Shown here: positions 34,615 through 45,248 of the stretch, in pieces
Numbering within the stretch: the first letter of the stretch is position 1
Layout of the letters: each line of letters begins with the position of its first letter
The notes under the pieces: model-generated
Database searches by the model: none
Seen by the model: only the letters and a program-made list of their open reading frames with translations
Told to the model about the DNA's origin: nothing
NCBI GenBank assembly: GCA_963719875.1
Contig: CAVRDJ010000004.1
Span: forward strand, 1,736,001-1,800,000
Reading direction: 5' to 3'
Source: Palsa-360 sp963719875
GTDB lineage: Bacteria; Acidobacteriota; Terriglobia; Acidiferrales; UBA7541
Length of the DNA: 64,000 bases
Position numbers and translations under genes: made by a program

Positions 34615-36033
34615 CTAGAACTTCGTTACCTCGGAGAAGTGGAAATTTCGCACCTTCATCGGCGGGACGACCATTTCGAACGATTCTTCTCCGGCGGCGC
34701 GCACGGCAGGACCCATCATCTCGACATTCGAAAGCATTTCCAATATGCCCTGGTTGAAACGGAAATTTCGAACCCCGCCAGCGACTTTGCCATCTTGAAC
34801 CAAGAACGTTCCGTCGCGCGTCATGCCGGTGAGCACTTTTTCGTAGGGATCGACTTCGCGGATGTACCAGAGGCGCGTGACCAGGATGCCACGCTCGGTC
34901 GAGCGCACCATTTCATCCACCGAAATTTTTCCGCCGCCAAAAACTAAATTCATCGGCGCTTCGCCCATATCATTGGGCAAGGAAAAGCCGTGGCCGGTGG
35001 GCTTGGCTTTCATTTTTTTGGCGGTGGCGCGCGAGTACACCAGATTGCTGGGGACGCCTTTATCCACGAGCAGAATTTTCTGGCGCGGAATACCTTCTCC
35101 ATCGTAAGGCGCGCCGGACTGGAGTGGGTGATACGCGTCATCGTGGAGCGTGATATTTTCGCCCAGGACTTTTTTGCCCATGCGCTTGTTGAAGCACGAG
35201 CGCTGGTCGGCCATCGCCGTCCCCGCAAAATCGTAAAAGAGAAACCCGACGAGATCGAGCACGGCGGCGGGCTCGAGAATCACCGTCCAGCGTCCGGGCG
35301 CGGCCTGGCCCGGCTGGCGCGAAGCGGCTGATTTTTCACTCGCGCTGCGAGCCATGGCTGTGGGATCGATTCGATCGAGATCGGGCGAATTGGCCTTGGC
35401 CCAGCCGGAGGAATCGGTTTCGAGAATCGTGATCGAAAACTCGGCACGCGTCTGGCGATGCGATGCGAACAGGCCCTTGGTATTGGCAATCGCCGATTGC
35501 GTAACGCCTGTCGAAAAAATTCCGGCGGCCGTTTGCTTGTTTTTTTCGGCCATTTCCGCGACGCGGGCGACGGCGCGGGCGCGGTCGGCTGGCGTCGCGT
35601 GCGCGGTATTCTCAAAATAGCGCGCGGTCTTGGCGAATTTTTGCGGCCCGGGCATCGGCAAGAGATCGGGATTGCGCGGCTGGCTGCGCGCCAGTGACTT
35701 CGAGGTTTCGACCACGCGCCGCAGCGATTCGTCATCTGTTTTGTTGGTGGTCGCGCGCGCCGTACGGCCGTCGAGCACGGTTCGCACCGAAACGGCGAGC
35801 ACCTGCTCCGCCACGTTTTGATGAATCGTGTTGTTGGCGAAGCGCGTGAGCGCGTCGGAGATCATCCCGATTTCGACTTCGGTTTCATCCGCGTCACTCA
35901 GCTTGAATATTCTCTCCGCAATGCGCCTCATCTCCGCGTCAGAAAGCAAATGCAGTCCTGCTACGGCCGGCGCAGTTCCGCGCTTCTTGGAAACTCGAGT
36001 CTTCTTCGCCGATTTTCGAGAAGGTGATGTCAC
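34615..36033 (-). CDS. tldE: TldE/PmbA-family metalloprotease subunit
   Basis: 472 residues from GTG 36033, chosen because GAGG lies four bases upstream; longer in-frame readings would translate the palindrome at 36066. It belongs to the PmbA/TldE family: DEMVRSTERGILVTRLWYIREVDPYEKVLTGMTRDGTFLV and the NAAFAGNE-equivalent regions are typical. TldE lacks the HExxxH motif and pairs with TldD, encoded upstream on the same strand. Together they cleave unfolded peptides. A basic N-terminal extension (SPSRKSAKKTRVSKKRG) is unusual. Confidence 0.88.
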   Translation of the reverse strand: MTSPSRKSAKKTRVSKKRGTAPAVAGLHLLSDAEMRRIAERIFKLSDADETEVEIGMISDALTRFANNTIHQNVAEQVLAVSVRTVLDGRTARATTNKTDDESLRRVVETSKSLARSQPRNPDLLPMPGPQKFAKTARYFENTAHATPADRARAVARVAEMAEKNKQTAAGIFSTGVTQSAIANTKGLFASHRQTRAEFSITILETDSSGWAKANSPDLDRIDPTAMARSASEKSAASRQPGQAAPGRWTVILEPAAVLDLVGFLFYDFAGTAMADQRSCFNKRMGKKVLGENITLHDDAYHPLQSGAPYDGEGIPRQKILLVDKGVPSNLVYSRATAKKMKAKPTGHGFSLPNDMGEAPMNLVFGGGKISVDEMVRSTERGILVTRLWYIREVDPYEKVLTGMTRDGTFLVQDGKVAGGVRNFRFNQGILEMLSNVEMMGPAVRAAGEESFEMVVPPMKVRNFHFSEVTKF

Positions 36034-36065
36034 AAATCCTCTAATTACGCGCCGTGCCGCTTCGA

Positions 36066-36152
36066 GTAGCACAGACTTCAGTCTGTGGGGGTTGGTTGAA
36101 GCGTGATTGACCGTGCTTATCACCAAAACCCACAGACTGAAGTCTGTGCTAC
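36066..36152. repeat. GTAGC-type palindrome, copy E
   Basis: Halves CACAGAC-TTCA-GTCTGTG and CACAGAC-TGAA-GTCTGTG, bounded by GTAGC and GCTAC, lie in the 129-bp gap between tldD and tldE and are probably co-transcribed. Confidence 0.85.
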
Positions 36153-36162
36153 CAAAAGTGGC

Positions 36163-37626
36163 TCACGATTTTGCGAAGGCGGCGCCCAGCTTGATGTTGC
36201 GGAAGCGGGCGGGCGATGCGCCGTGGCCCGTGCCCATCGTCTGCATGGGTTGGCCCTTGCCGCAATTGGGCGTGCCCCACAATGTCCAGTGCTCGCGCGA
36301 ACAAATCGCGTCGCAGCTATTCCAGAATTCCGTGGTGATCCCGCTGTAGCTGGGATTTTTCAGCATCCGCGTTTTCTTGCCGCCCTTGATTTCCCAGGCA
36401 ATTTCCGTGGAAAACTGGAAATGATAGCGGCGGTCGTCGATGGACCAGGAGCGATTCGTCTCCATCAGAATGGCGTCGTCCGTGTCGGCGATCAGATCAT
36501 TGTAGAGCCACGTTCCGGGAAGAATGCTGATGTTGGTCATGCGGATGATCGGCAGCCGGTTCCAGGATTCCGTGCGCATGGTGCCGCCGGAATGTTTCAG
36601 GCCGATGGAAACCGCCGTCTCGCGATTCGACAAGTAGCCGGTGAAGAGCCCGCCGGAGATGATGGGCGTGCACTGCGCGGGAACGCCTTCGTCGTCGTAG
36701 CCGAACGTGCCGAGGCCCGGCCCGTGCTCGAGGCGCGCGTCGGCTACTACGTTGACAATATCGGAACCATATCGAAGCTTCCCCAGTTTTTCCGTCGTCA
36801 GAAAACTCATCCCCGCGAAATTGGCTTCCATCCCGAGCACGCGGTCCAGCTCAATCGGATGGCCGATGGATTCGTGAATCTGCAGGCCGAGCTGCGAGCT
36901 GTCCAGAATAATGGTCTTCGTGCCCTCGGGCGATTGCGCCGCCGAATGCAGCGCGACCGCCTCCACAGCGACGCGCAGCGCATTGCCTACCAGATCGAGC
37001 GATTCGACGAGTTCGTAGCCGGCAAGCTGATGCTGCCCGCCGAAACTGTTCGGATACGAGCGCTTCTGAATTTCATTTCCGGCAAAGGCGGTCGCCACAA
37101 TTCCCGCGCCCGACTGCATTTTGATCTGATGAATGGCCGAACCGAGCGAGGAGGCAAAAAATTGCTCGATGCGGCGAAAGGCCATCGAAGTTTCCGCCAC
37201 CGTCACGCCCTTGACGCGGGACATTTCGCGGTCGGCGGCGAGCAGAAGATCCAGTTGCCGTTCGATGGGAATTTGAAACGGGTCTTTCACGTACGGGTTC
37301 TGCCAGGTGTCCTGATACGCCTCGACCGGCACCATTTCGACGTCGTGACGCTTGGCGAGCGCCGAGGCTTTGGCGATGGCCACGGCCTCGGCCGCGCAGG
37401 CAGCAATTCCTTCCCGCGTCAACCGGTCGGTGGAAGCAAAGCCCCACGATCCCTGGGCGATCACTCGAATGCCAATGCCGTAGGATTCCGATTCGGCAAG
37501 CGTGCCGACCTGGCCGTTTTTTGTGGAGAGATCGCGGAGGCGAATATCCATGACGCGCGCATCGGCGTAAGTTGCGCCGCGCACTTTTGCGGTTTCAAGC
37601 GCCCAGTTGGCGAAGTCCCGCATCAT
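36163..37626 (-). CDS. tldD: TldD metalloprotease subunit
   Basis: 487 residues from ATG 37626 (a second ATG follows immediately). It carries the zinc-binding HExxxH motif as HESIGH (251-256), then PIELDRVLG, and the C-terminal Zn-ligand cysteine region (NCGKGQP). It has the TldD fold with GVTVAETSMAFRRIEQF and the VGRFGYDDEGVPAQ-like loop. TldD/TldE is a heterodimeric protease, known in E. coli for microcin B17 maturation and CcdA degradation. It precedes tldE, separated only by a palindrome. Confidence 0.92.
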   Translation of the reverse strand: MMRDFANWALETAKVRGATYADARVMDIRLRDLSTKNGQVGTLAESESYGIGIRVIAQGSWGFASTDRLTREGIAACAAEAVAIAKASALAKRHDVEMVPVEAYQDTWQNPYVKDPFQIPIERQLDLLLAADREMSRVKGVTVAETSMAFRRIEQFFASSLGSAIHQIKMQSGAGIVATAFAGNEIQKRSYPNSFGGQHQLAGYELVESLDLVGNALRVAVEAVALHSAAQSPEGTKTIILDSSQLGLQIHESIGHPIELDRVLGMEANFAGMSFLTTEKLGKLRYGSDIVNVVADARLEHGPGLGTFGYDDEGVPAQCTPIISGGLFTGYLSNRETAVSIGLKHSGGTMRTESWNRLPIIRMTNISILPGTWLYNDLIADTDDAILMETNRSWSIDDRRYHFQFSTEIAWEIKGGKKTRMLKNPSYSGITTEFWNSCDAICSREHWTLWGTPNCGKGQPMQTMGTGHGASPARFRNIKLGAAFAKS

Positions 37627-37689
37627 GGATTCAGGACTGGCAGATCAAAGATATTTAACACAGAGAACACAAAGAAAACCGTGAGAACC

Positions 37690-38964
<1,275 letters not shown>

Positions 38965-38991
38965 CGCGCGAATTTCTCCTGTCTCTGACAA

Positions 38992-39013
38992 GTAGCACAG
39001 GCTAAAGCCTGTG
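38992..39013. repeat. GTAGC-type half unit, copy F1
   Basis: GTAGCACAGGC-TAAA-GCCTGTG: a single hairpin with loop TAAA, 27 bp upstream of the ahcY ATG. Confidence 0.75.
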
Positions 39014-39035
39014 TGGAAACATGGTGCCGGGTACT

Positions 39036-39100
39036 GTAGCGCTCGCCTTCAGGCGAGCATGGAGTTACGTCCGGAATGCCCGCCTGAAGGCGGGCGCTAC
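39036..39100. repeat. GTAGC-type palindrome, copy F2 with covarying left half
   Basis: The left hairpin is GCTCGCC-TTCA-GGCGAGC, the right GCCCGCC-TGAA-GGCGGGC. Compared with copy A, the left stem has changed C to T and its partner G to A, so pairing within that half is kept while pairing with the other half is reduced. It lies between metK and ahcY. Confidence 0.85.
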
Positions 39101-39129
39101 AAAATTCGTTTCAAATCTAAGTGTTTCCC

Positions 39130-40311
39130 TTAGCGGCGTACGGCAACTTCTTTGCCGCTAAGCCCGGCCTGGCTGCGAATCGAGTCCGCTTTGTCCGTCA
39201 GTTCCCAGGTAAAGCCCGGCCCGGAGCGCCCGAAATGCCCGAACGAAGCCGTTGGCCGGTAGATAGGCCGCCGCAGATTCAGGGACTCGATAATGGCGCG
39301 CGGAGTGAGCTTGAACGTGCCGCGGATCAGATCGGTAATCTTCTCATCCGGGATTTCGCCGGTGCCGAACGTATCCGCCATTACGGAAACAGGATCGGCG
39401 ACGCCGATCGCATAAGCAAGCTGGACTTCCACTTTTCGCGCCACGCCCGCGGCCACCAGGTTTTTCGCCACGTGCCGCGCCATATAGCACGCCGAGCGAT
39501 CCACCTTCGACGGATCCTTGCCCGAAAACGCGCCGCCGCCGTGCCGGCTATAGCCGCCGTAGGTGTCGACAATAATCTTGCGGCCGGTCAGGCCCGCATC
39601 GCCCATCGGTCCGCCCACCACGAACCGTCCGGTCGGATTGATGTGGAATTTCGTGTTCTTGTCCATCAGTGCGGCGGGAACCACTTTGCGAATCACTTCA
39701 TCGCGCACGGCATTTTGCAAGTCCAAGTTGGAAACCGATTGGCCGTGTTGAGTCGAGATGACCACGGTGTCCACGCGCACCGGCCGGTCGCCTTCATATG
39801 CGATGGTTACCTGGGATTTGCCGTCCGGCCGGAAAAAGTCGACGATGCCCTGGCGGCGAACCTGGGAAAGCCGCTGCACCAGTTTATGGGCCAGCGTAAT
39901 CGGCAAGGGCATCAACTCTTCCGTTTCATCACAGGCAAATCCGAACATGAGACCCTGATCGCCCGCTCCGCCCGTGTCCACGCCCATCGCGATGTCGGGA
40001 GACTGCCGCTTGAGCGAAGAAATTACCGCGCAGGTTTCGGAGTCGAAGCCGTACTCGGCGCGCGTGTAACCAACGTCGCGCACCACGTCGCGAGCAATGT
40101 CGGAATAGTCCAGGACCGCCTTGGTCGTAATTTCGCCCGCGACCATGACTAATCCGGTGGTCACGAGCGTTTCGCACGCCACACGTCCGGTTGGGTCTTC
40201 CGTGAGCACCGCGTCCAGTACGGCGTCGGAAATCTGGTCGGCAATCTTGTCCGGGTGGCCTTCGGTCACCGATTCCGACGTAAAGAGAAATTTGCGATTC
40301 TTTTCGCTCAA
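39130..40311 (-). CDS. metK: S-adenosylmethionine synthase
   Basis: 393 residues from TTG 40311; AAGGGG about eight bases upstream supports it and no ATG precedes TSESVTEGHPDKIADQISDA. ATP and metal motifs are GHPDK, GAGDQGLMFGFACDE and the GGGAFSGKDPSKVDRSA loop. It makes S-adenosylmethionine, the cofactor used by HpnH in the hopanoid operon among others. It precedes ahcY. A good promoter (40390-40418) is present; I see no SAM-riboswitch-like fold. Confidence 0.95.
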   Translation of the reverse strand: MSEKNRKFLFTSESVTEGHPDKIADQISDAVLDAVLTEDPTGRVACETLVTTGLVMVAGEITTKAVLDYSDIARDVVRDVGYTRAEYGFDSETCAVISSLKRQSPDIAMGVDTGGAGDQGLMFGFACDETEELMPLPITLAHKLVQRLSQVRRQGIVDFFRPDGKSQVTIAYEGDRPVRVDTVVISTQHGQSVSNLDLQNAVRDEVIRKVVPAALMDKNTKFHINPTGRFVVGGPMGDAGLTGRKIIVDTYGGYSRHGGGAFSGKDPSKVDRSACYMARHVAKNLVAAGVARKVEVQLAYAIGVADPVSVMADTFGTGEIPDEKITDLIRGTFKLTPRAIIESLNLRRPIYRPTASFGHFGRSGPGFTWELTDKADSIRSQAGLSGKEVAVRR

Positions 40312-40389
40312 GCCAGCACCCCTTCCAAAAAAATCCGCAAGGAAAAGCCGGTATATCTCTTGTGCGGGAGTCTAGGTCCGTCCGAATCG

Positions 40390-40418
40390 ACGCTAACATG
40401 CGACCCCAACCGTGTCAA
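40390..40418 (-). promoter_or_regulatory. Sigma-70 promoter for metK
   Basis: On the minus strand, TTGACA (40413-40418), a 17-bp spacer and TAGCGT (40390-40395) fit the housekeeping consensus, with a 78-bp leader to the metK TTG. Confidence 0.55.
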
Positions 40419-40522
40419 CGAATTGGGTCCAAACGTGTTGAGGGAACACTCAATAGCAAGAACGCGAGGTTAAAATGTCGCGGGAGCCAATGGACCAAGT
40501 GCGGCGCTGGCTGTCATTCAGT

Positions 40523-40590
40523 ACCCGGGAACGCCAATCTCCCGATTGGCGGTTGGCGCGACGCCAATCGGGAGATTGGCGTTCCCGGGT
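40523..40590. repeat. CCCGGGAACGCC-type palindrome, copy 1
   Basis: Two 29-bp arms (40523-40551 and 40562-40590) are exact complements around a 10-bp loop. Each arm is itself a hairpin (CGCCAAT...ATTGGCG). It lies 15 bp beyond the prfB stop in reading direction and between prfB and metK. Related copy at 63147-63212. Confidence 0.9.
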
Positions 40591-40604
40591 TTCCACTGTG
40601 CGAG

Positions 40605-41757
40605 CTAAGAATCGTCGGCGCTGTCAGCGGCGGCCCCAAGGGTTCCTTTTCTCCGCGCCAGCAAAAAATTGCGGATAAAGGGGTCAAGATCGCCGTTCAG
40701 CACCCGGTCAACATCCCCCATTTCAAATTTCGTGCGGTGATCCTTGATCAGGCGGTAAGGCTGGAGCGTGTAGGTCCGGATCTGGCTGCCAAAACTAATG
40801 TCCCGCTTGGTTTCGTCCATCTTGCGCGTTTCGGCCTGGCGTTTCTCAATTTCTGCCTCGTAGAGGCGCGAGCGAAGCCATTTCATGGCCAGTTCACGGT
40901 TCTTATGCTGGCTGCGCTCATTCTGGCACTGCACGACAATGCCGGTTGCCAGGTGCGTGATGCGCACCGCGGTTTCCACTTTGTTCACATTTTGGCCGCC
41001 CGCACCGCCCGCGCGGAATGTGTCCACGCGCACTTCCTCGGGCTTCACGACGATTTCGATGCGGTCATCAATTTCCGGAATGACAAACACCGAGGCGAAC
41101 GAAGTGTGGCGCCGCGCGGCTTGATCATAAGGAGAAATCCGGATCAGGCGATGCACTCCGCTTTCGGTGGAAAGAAAACCGAAAGCGTTCTCGCCTTCGA
41201 CGCGGACGGTCGCCGATTTCAACCCCGCGCCTTCGCCGGGCGTCAGGTCCATGACGGTCGCCGTAAATCCCTTTTGCTCCGCCCAGCGGAGATACATGCG
41301 CAGAAGCATTTCCGCCCAATCCTGCGATTCCATCCCGCCCGCGCCGGGCTTGATGGTCATGATGGCATTCAGCCGGTCGTTCTCGCCGGAGAGCAGCGTG
41401 ACGGTTTCAAGTTCCGAAACGTAGGCGTCGGCCGCGGTCATCTCGCGCTCGATTTCCTTGACGAGCGAATCGCGTTGCGCGGAGTCTTTCTCTTCCTCGG
41501 CCAGATGAAAATACGTGTCGATATCGCTGGCCATGGTTTCCAGCTTGGTGTCGGAGGCCAGGACTGCCTCCGCCGCTTTGCGCTGCTGCATGACTTTCTG
41601 AGCTTGCTCCTGGTCTTGCCAGAAATCCGGCTGCGAGATTTTCTTTTCCAGAGAGGCTACGGTATCGCGGCTGCGGGCAACGTCAAAGATAACTCCGCAC
41701 GAGTTCGATGCGTTTGCGAAGTTCTTCCTGCTGCCGCTGTAAATCTTCAATCATCAT
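40605..41757 (-). CDS. prfB: Peptide chain release factor 2, with programmed +1 frameshift
   Basis: A 24-codon leader frame (ATG 41757, MMIEDLQRQQEELRKRI...SYL) ends at TGA 41683-41685, after which the 359-residue body continues in +1 as DVARSRDTVASLEKK; total about 383 residues. The GGQ peptidyl-hydrolysis loop is GGAGGQNVN. The stop-recognition tripeptide, usually SPF in RF2, reads SPY here (RISPYDQAARRHTSF). RF2 ends translation at UGA and UAA. The ATG overlaps the lnt stop by 11 bp. Confidence 0.95.
41682..41697 (-). promoter_or_regulatory. RF2 programmed frameshift signal
   Basis: The minus strand reads CGGAGTTATCTTTGAC: a Shine-Dalgarno-like GGAG, the slippery CTT, an in-frame TGA and C. 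This matches the E. coli prfB site in layout (SD, TAT, CTT TGA C). Low RF2 allows +1 slippage, so RF2 controls its own synthesis. Confidence 0.95.
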
Positions 41758-43312
41758 GGGGTGTCCCGCTGAATTCAGAAGTCTTGCGTGCGATCGTATC
41801 GCGCGCAACCATCAACACTAACACGAGCGCGGCGAGAACGCACAGCCACGCCAGCCAGTCGCCCCAGCGCGCATACGGCGTCAGGTCCGCACGAAACGCG
41901 TACGGAGCGTCCAATTCACCGCGAATGTCTGCCGGCAATTGCGCCACGATGCGCCCGTACGGATCTACGGAAACGGTGATTCCATCGTTCGTGTCTCGCA
42001 GCAGCCAGCGCCGGTTCTCCACCGCCCGCACGCGCGCCATCGCCAGATGCTGTCCCGGAGCGCCCGACCCGCCGAACCAGCCATCGTCCGAGATATTCAC
42101 GAAGAGTTGCGCACCGGCCAGAGTAAAGCGGCGAACTTCATTTGGGAAAATGGCTTCGTAGCAAATATAGACGCTGAATGGCCCGCCGGAAAATTTTCCT
42201 ACTTTATATTGCGAGCCATGCTGAAAATCCCCGATGAGCCCCGTCAAATCCCTGGCAAAGAAGAACCAATTCCGCCACGGCACGTATTCGCTGAAGGGCA
42301 CGAGATGAATCTTGTCATACATGAAATCGAGCGCGCCGTCCGGGCCAAGCAGCGCGGCGCTGTTGTTCGCGCCACTTTGGCCATTGCCGAGCGGCTTGAA
42401 ATCGATGACGCCGACCAAAAAGCCGCCGCCCCCGCCGCGCGCGATGCGTTCGGCGCGAGCCTGAAAGTTTCCGTCCTGCAAGGAAAACGGCGCTGGAACC
42501 TCCGGCCACACGACCATGCCGGGAACTTTTTGCGCCGCTGCGATGCTGATCGCTTCGAGCTGGTCCATTTCCGCGGCATGAACCTGCATCCAATTGGACG
42601 GATAATTCAGCGCCACGGGAAAATTCGTCTGCACCAAATGCGCAACGTGATCGCCGCGAGCTTGCGGAACAAAGCGTGGACCCGCGACTGCAATCACGAT
42701 CAGTATGCCATTCGCGCCGATCCACATCGTCAGGCCGGCCTGTTTGCGCAGGGACATCTGCAGAGCTACCCAAGCCGCCAACGCACTGTAGGACGCGACC
42801 ACCAGCGAAAGGCCAAAGATTCCAGTGACCGCCGTTAGTTGGACAAACACCAGATTTCCCGCCGCCACGTACCCAAGCAGGTTCCACGGAAACCCGATGG
42901 CGGGCAGGTGCATCATCGCGAATTCCATCGAAACCCAGACGAATGGCGCTGCGAGGCAGGCTCTCCCCGGCGCAAATTTTCCTAGCCAGGCAATCGCCGC
43001 AGCGAATGCCGCGTGAAACAGGGACGTGGCGACGATGACCAATGCGAATACGGCTCCCGCCTGAATGACGGGAAGTGGCCCGTACCGCCGCATCACGGTG
43101 TAGAACCACGGCAAACTCAGGCCGTAATACGCCGCTCCCTGCAACCATCCCAGCAGGAATGCGTATCGCGGCCGCTCGCCCAGCGCCGCGACGATCAACA
43201 GCGCCGGAGCGATCCATCCCAGAAATGGGATATTGAAGGAAGGGTACGCCAGCGCGAGCGCAATGCCGGAAGCGAGCGCGAGCAGCAGCCGGACAGTCCT
43301 CGACAAGCTCAT
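41747..43312 (-). CDS. lnt: Apolipoprotein N-acyltransferase
   Basis: 521 residues from ATG 43312. About six to seven N-terminal helices (residues 1-190) are followed by the nitrilase-type domain with its triad: Glu in WPEVPAPF, Lys in YDKIHLVPFSEYVP and Cys in VYICYEAIFP. It transfers the third acyl chain to lipoprotein N-termini in the inner membrane. It overlaps prfB, suggesting translational coupling. This again indicates a diderm cell with triacylated lipoproteins. Confidence 0.93.
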   Translation of the reverse strand: MSLSRTVRLLLALASGIALALAYPSFNIPFLGWIAPALLIVAALGERPRYAFLLGWLQGAAYYGLSLPWFYTVMRRYGPLPVIQAGAVFALVIVATSLFHAAFAAAIAWLGKFAPGRACLAAPFVWVSMEFAMMHLPAIGFPWNLLGYVAAGNLVFVQLTAVTGIFGLSLVVASYSALAAWVALQMSLRKQAGLTMWIGANGILIVIAVAGPRFVPQARGDHVAHLVQTNFPVALNYPSNWMQVHAAEMDQLEAISIAAAQKVPGMVVWPEVPAPFSLQDGNFQARAERIARGGGGGFLVGVIDFKPLGNGQSGANNSAALLGPDGALDFMYDKIHLVPFSEYVPWRNWFFFARDLTGLIGDFQHGSQYKVGKFSGGPFSVYICYEAIFPNEVRRFTLAGAQLFVNISDDGWFGGSGAPGQHLAMARVRAVENRRWLLRDTNDGITVSVDPYGRIVAQLPADIRGELDAPYAFRADLTPYARWGDWLAWLCVLAALVLVLMVARDTIARKTSEFSGTPHDD

Positions 43313-43924
43313 GGCCTCGGCATTGTAGACTGTCCGTGCTTCTACCGCACACCGGGAAAAGGAGGCAGAGTAGAAAGTCAGCAACCGGCAAGCCCAATTC
43401 TTGGGCGCTGCCAGACCGGGTAAACTTCAAGTGACCAAGTCGGCGGTAAATTTCAGTCCGCGCTCCCAGCGGAAGACGTTAAAGTGCCGGCAAGATGCCA
43501 GAATGGACTTGAATCTGGCGGTCTGCGTGTTTGGTTCGCACGGGTATTTCACGGACGAGCAAGAACACCTTTCCCTTAGACATTTGATGGCGACGCAGGA
43601 AGCAATGCATGATCGCAGCGGTGAGTCGGCCCGCGGAGAAGCCAGAAGCACCGGGCCTCGCACACGGCGAACGGGTCACAGACATTCGTTGCGACAAAGC
43701 GTGACAGCAAGCCTGGTCAGCCATTTGTATCTGAAACCTAACAAGGTGAATGGCTAAACGCCCTGGAATGGTTACATCAGTCTACCCATTAGCCCCCACT
43801 GTTTCATTTATCTGCGTGATTATGAAAGACATGCCGTCAATCAAATTCACCCCTCCAATGGCAGTTTGTGTGCTTACTCAACAAGGGAGGGATCAGATCT
43901 TGTAATCAGTCTGAGGAGCCGGAA
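43313..43924. other. 612-bp intergenic region before pilin gene
   Basis: Open frames on both strands here (43401-43757 plus, 43427-43663 minus) lack ribosome sites, family signatures and shared codon bias, so I do not call genes. The pilin promoter and lnt promoter should lie here; none is clear. Confidence 0.45.
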
Positions 43925-44167
43925 ATGAAAAGAATTCTTTTGCGCTTATGGAATGAACAGACTGCCCAAGATGTGGTTGAGTATGCCCTTTTGCTGCTCC
44001 TCATCGCCCTCCTGGTTGGTGCCACGGCTAAATCAATCGGTTATAAAATAAGAAGCGTGTATTCACGTGCGGCAAGCAGCGTCTCCGCCCCCGGCGGTGG
44101 AGCTGGTGGCAACCACGGCGGAAACGTAGGTAACAACGGTGGCAACGGCGGGGGCCGTGGCAATTAA
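43925..44167 (+). CDS. Flp/Fap-type pilin with Gly/Asn-rich tail, orphan
   Basis: 80 residues; GAGGAG precedes ATG 43925. The N-terminus has the Flp prepilin layout: short charged leader, then QDVVEYALLLLLIALLVG with the Glu19-Tyr20 pair. The residue at the usual cleavage glycine is Ala14 (EQTAQDVVEY). The C-terminus is a tail of Gly, Asn and few charged residues (about 56-80), unusual for Flp pilins, which end soon after the helix. No Tad secretion genes or prepilin peptidase are in the window. Confidence 0.8.
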   Translation: MKRILLRLWNEQTAQDVVEYALLLLLIALLVGATAKSIGYKIRSVYSRAASSVSAPGGGAGGNHGGNVGNNGGNGGGRGN

Positions 44168-44591
44168 CCCTTGGGGAACAGTTCCTTTCTATATCCGCTA
44201 ACGCACGATCCAGAAACCAACGACATCTGACCTTTCGGACCTGAGCCTTCCCGATCTCGACAAAGAACTATTACACTTGCCAAAGAACTCCAATTTAATG
44301 AGAGGTGAGCGGGCAGGCATCAACATCATGGCCCAGGAATGCACCCCGAGAGGTTTGCCAGCTTCTAATTATCGATTCAATGTCACAAACATACAGGAAT
44401 ACGCGTTCAGCATGTGGTCTGAAGGATCGCAACGCTCTGATAGATACGGTCCTCCGGAACAGGCAGAAAAGAAAGTTCGACAATGAGCTGGTTGGAGGCC
44501 ACGAAACGCGTTAATCCCGCTTTATCGCAATGTCGGCTTGGAAACTAACCGGCTGCCACAGGCAGACTTCCAAACTCAATCGGGGAACGCC
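44168..44591. other. Intergenic region downstream of pilin
   Basis: 424 bp. Short open frames (44277-44514) overlap in different frames and show no ribosome site or recognisable motif. No terminator hairpin with a T-run was found. Confidence 0.4.
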
Positions 44592-45248
44592 TTACCGTTT
44601 GATGATGGACTTGAACCCTTTGGCTTCGAGTTCCTGGCGGATTTTCGATGCGGACTGGTTGTCCGGATATGGCCCGACTTGAACGCGATATAACTTGTCC
44701 GGGCCGGGCGGGATGACGAACGCGGGGAATTTTTTCTGTTGCAGGGCTTGCGCCAGCGCCAGCGCGTCATCTTGGTGGAGCACGGCAGCGACCTGGAGCA
44801 TGATCGCGCCTTTTGGAATCAGTTGACCGTCCGTGCCACTCGAAAGTTTTGCCGATTTTGCGGTTTTCGACGAGCCAGCAACCGGCTTGGGCGCCGCGGC
44901 CGGTGGCGCCGAGGCGGCCACAGACTTAAGAGGCGGCTGCAAGTGATCCGCAGCCGCTTGTGGATCGGCGGAATGATAGAAATCCCAATCAGAATTTTTT
45001 TTCGGGACTTGCGCGTCCTCGGATTCCGGCCGGGTCCTGGATTTTGCGGCTAGAGCAGCGGCCGGCGCATCGGAATCCGGCGGTGCGCCGACGGCGGCGC
45101 GGAGCTTGTAATCATACTGGCTTCGTCCCAGCAAGTAGCCAAGGGTGAAGACGACTCCGAAAATGACGACGAGCAGGAGGAACAGTCCTACGAGATGCCT
45201 GCTCTCCAGTACGAAATCGCCGCCGCTTTTCTTTTCTGTTGAAGCCAT
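44592..45248 (-). CDS. SPOR-domain membrane protein
   Basis: 218 residues. One transmembrane helix (about 18-41, RHLVGLFLLLVVIFGVVFTLGYLLG), a Pro/Ala/Ser-rich periplasmic linker, then a SPOR peptidoglycan-binding domain (about 148-218: IMLQVAAVLHQDDALALAQAL...LYRVQVGPYPDNQSASKIRQEL). SPOR domains bind denuded glycan strands at the division septum. The gene begins right after the slipin stop, so it is the third gene of an nfeD-slipin-SPOR run. Confidence 0.85.
   Translation of the reverse strand: MASTEKKSGGDFVLESRHLVGLFLLLVVIFGVVFTLGYLLGRSQYDYKLRAAVGAPPDSDAPAAALAAKSRTRPESEDAQVPKKNSDWDFYHSADPQAAADHLQPPLKSVAASAPPAAAPKPVAGSSKTAKSAKLSSGTDGQLIPKGAIMLQVAAVLHQDDALALAQALQQKKFPAFVIPPGPDKLYRVQVGPYPDNQSASKIRQELEAKGFKSIIKR

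Noticed and set aside
36034..36126. N-terminal extension of TldE
   Set aside because: It would translate a GTAGC-type palindrome (NPHRLKSVLLE); the GTG at 36033 has a ribosome site.
38965..39129. SAH or SAM riboswitch upstream of ahcY
   Set aside because: The stretch consists of dispersed palindromes also found beside unrelated genes, so it is not a riboswitch.
43401..43757. 118-residue open frame upstream of the pilin
   Set aside because: No Shine-Dalgarno and arginine-rich composition typical of non-coding GC-rich DNA; an opposite frame of similar length exists.
44277..44514. Overlapping small open frames downstream of the pilin
   Set aside because: Two frames overlap in different phases with no ribosome site, so neither is favoured.
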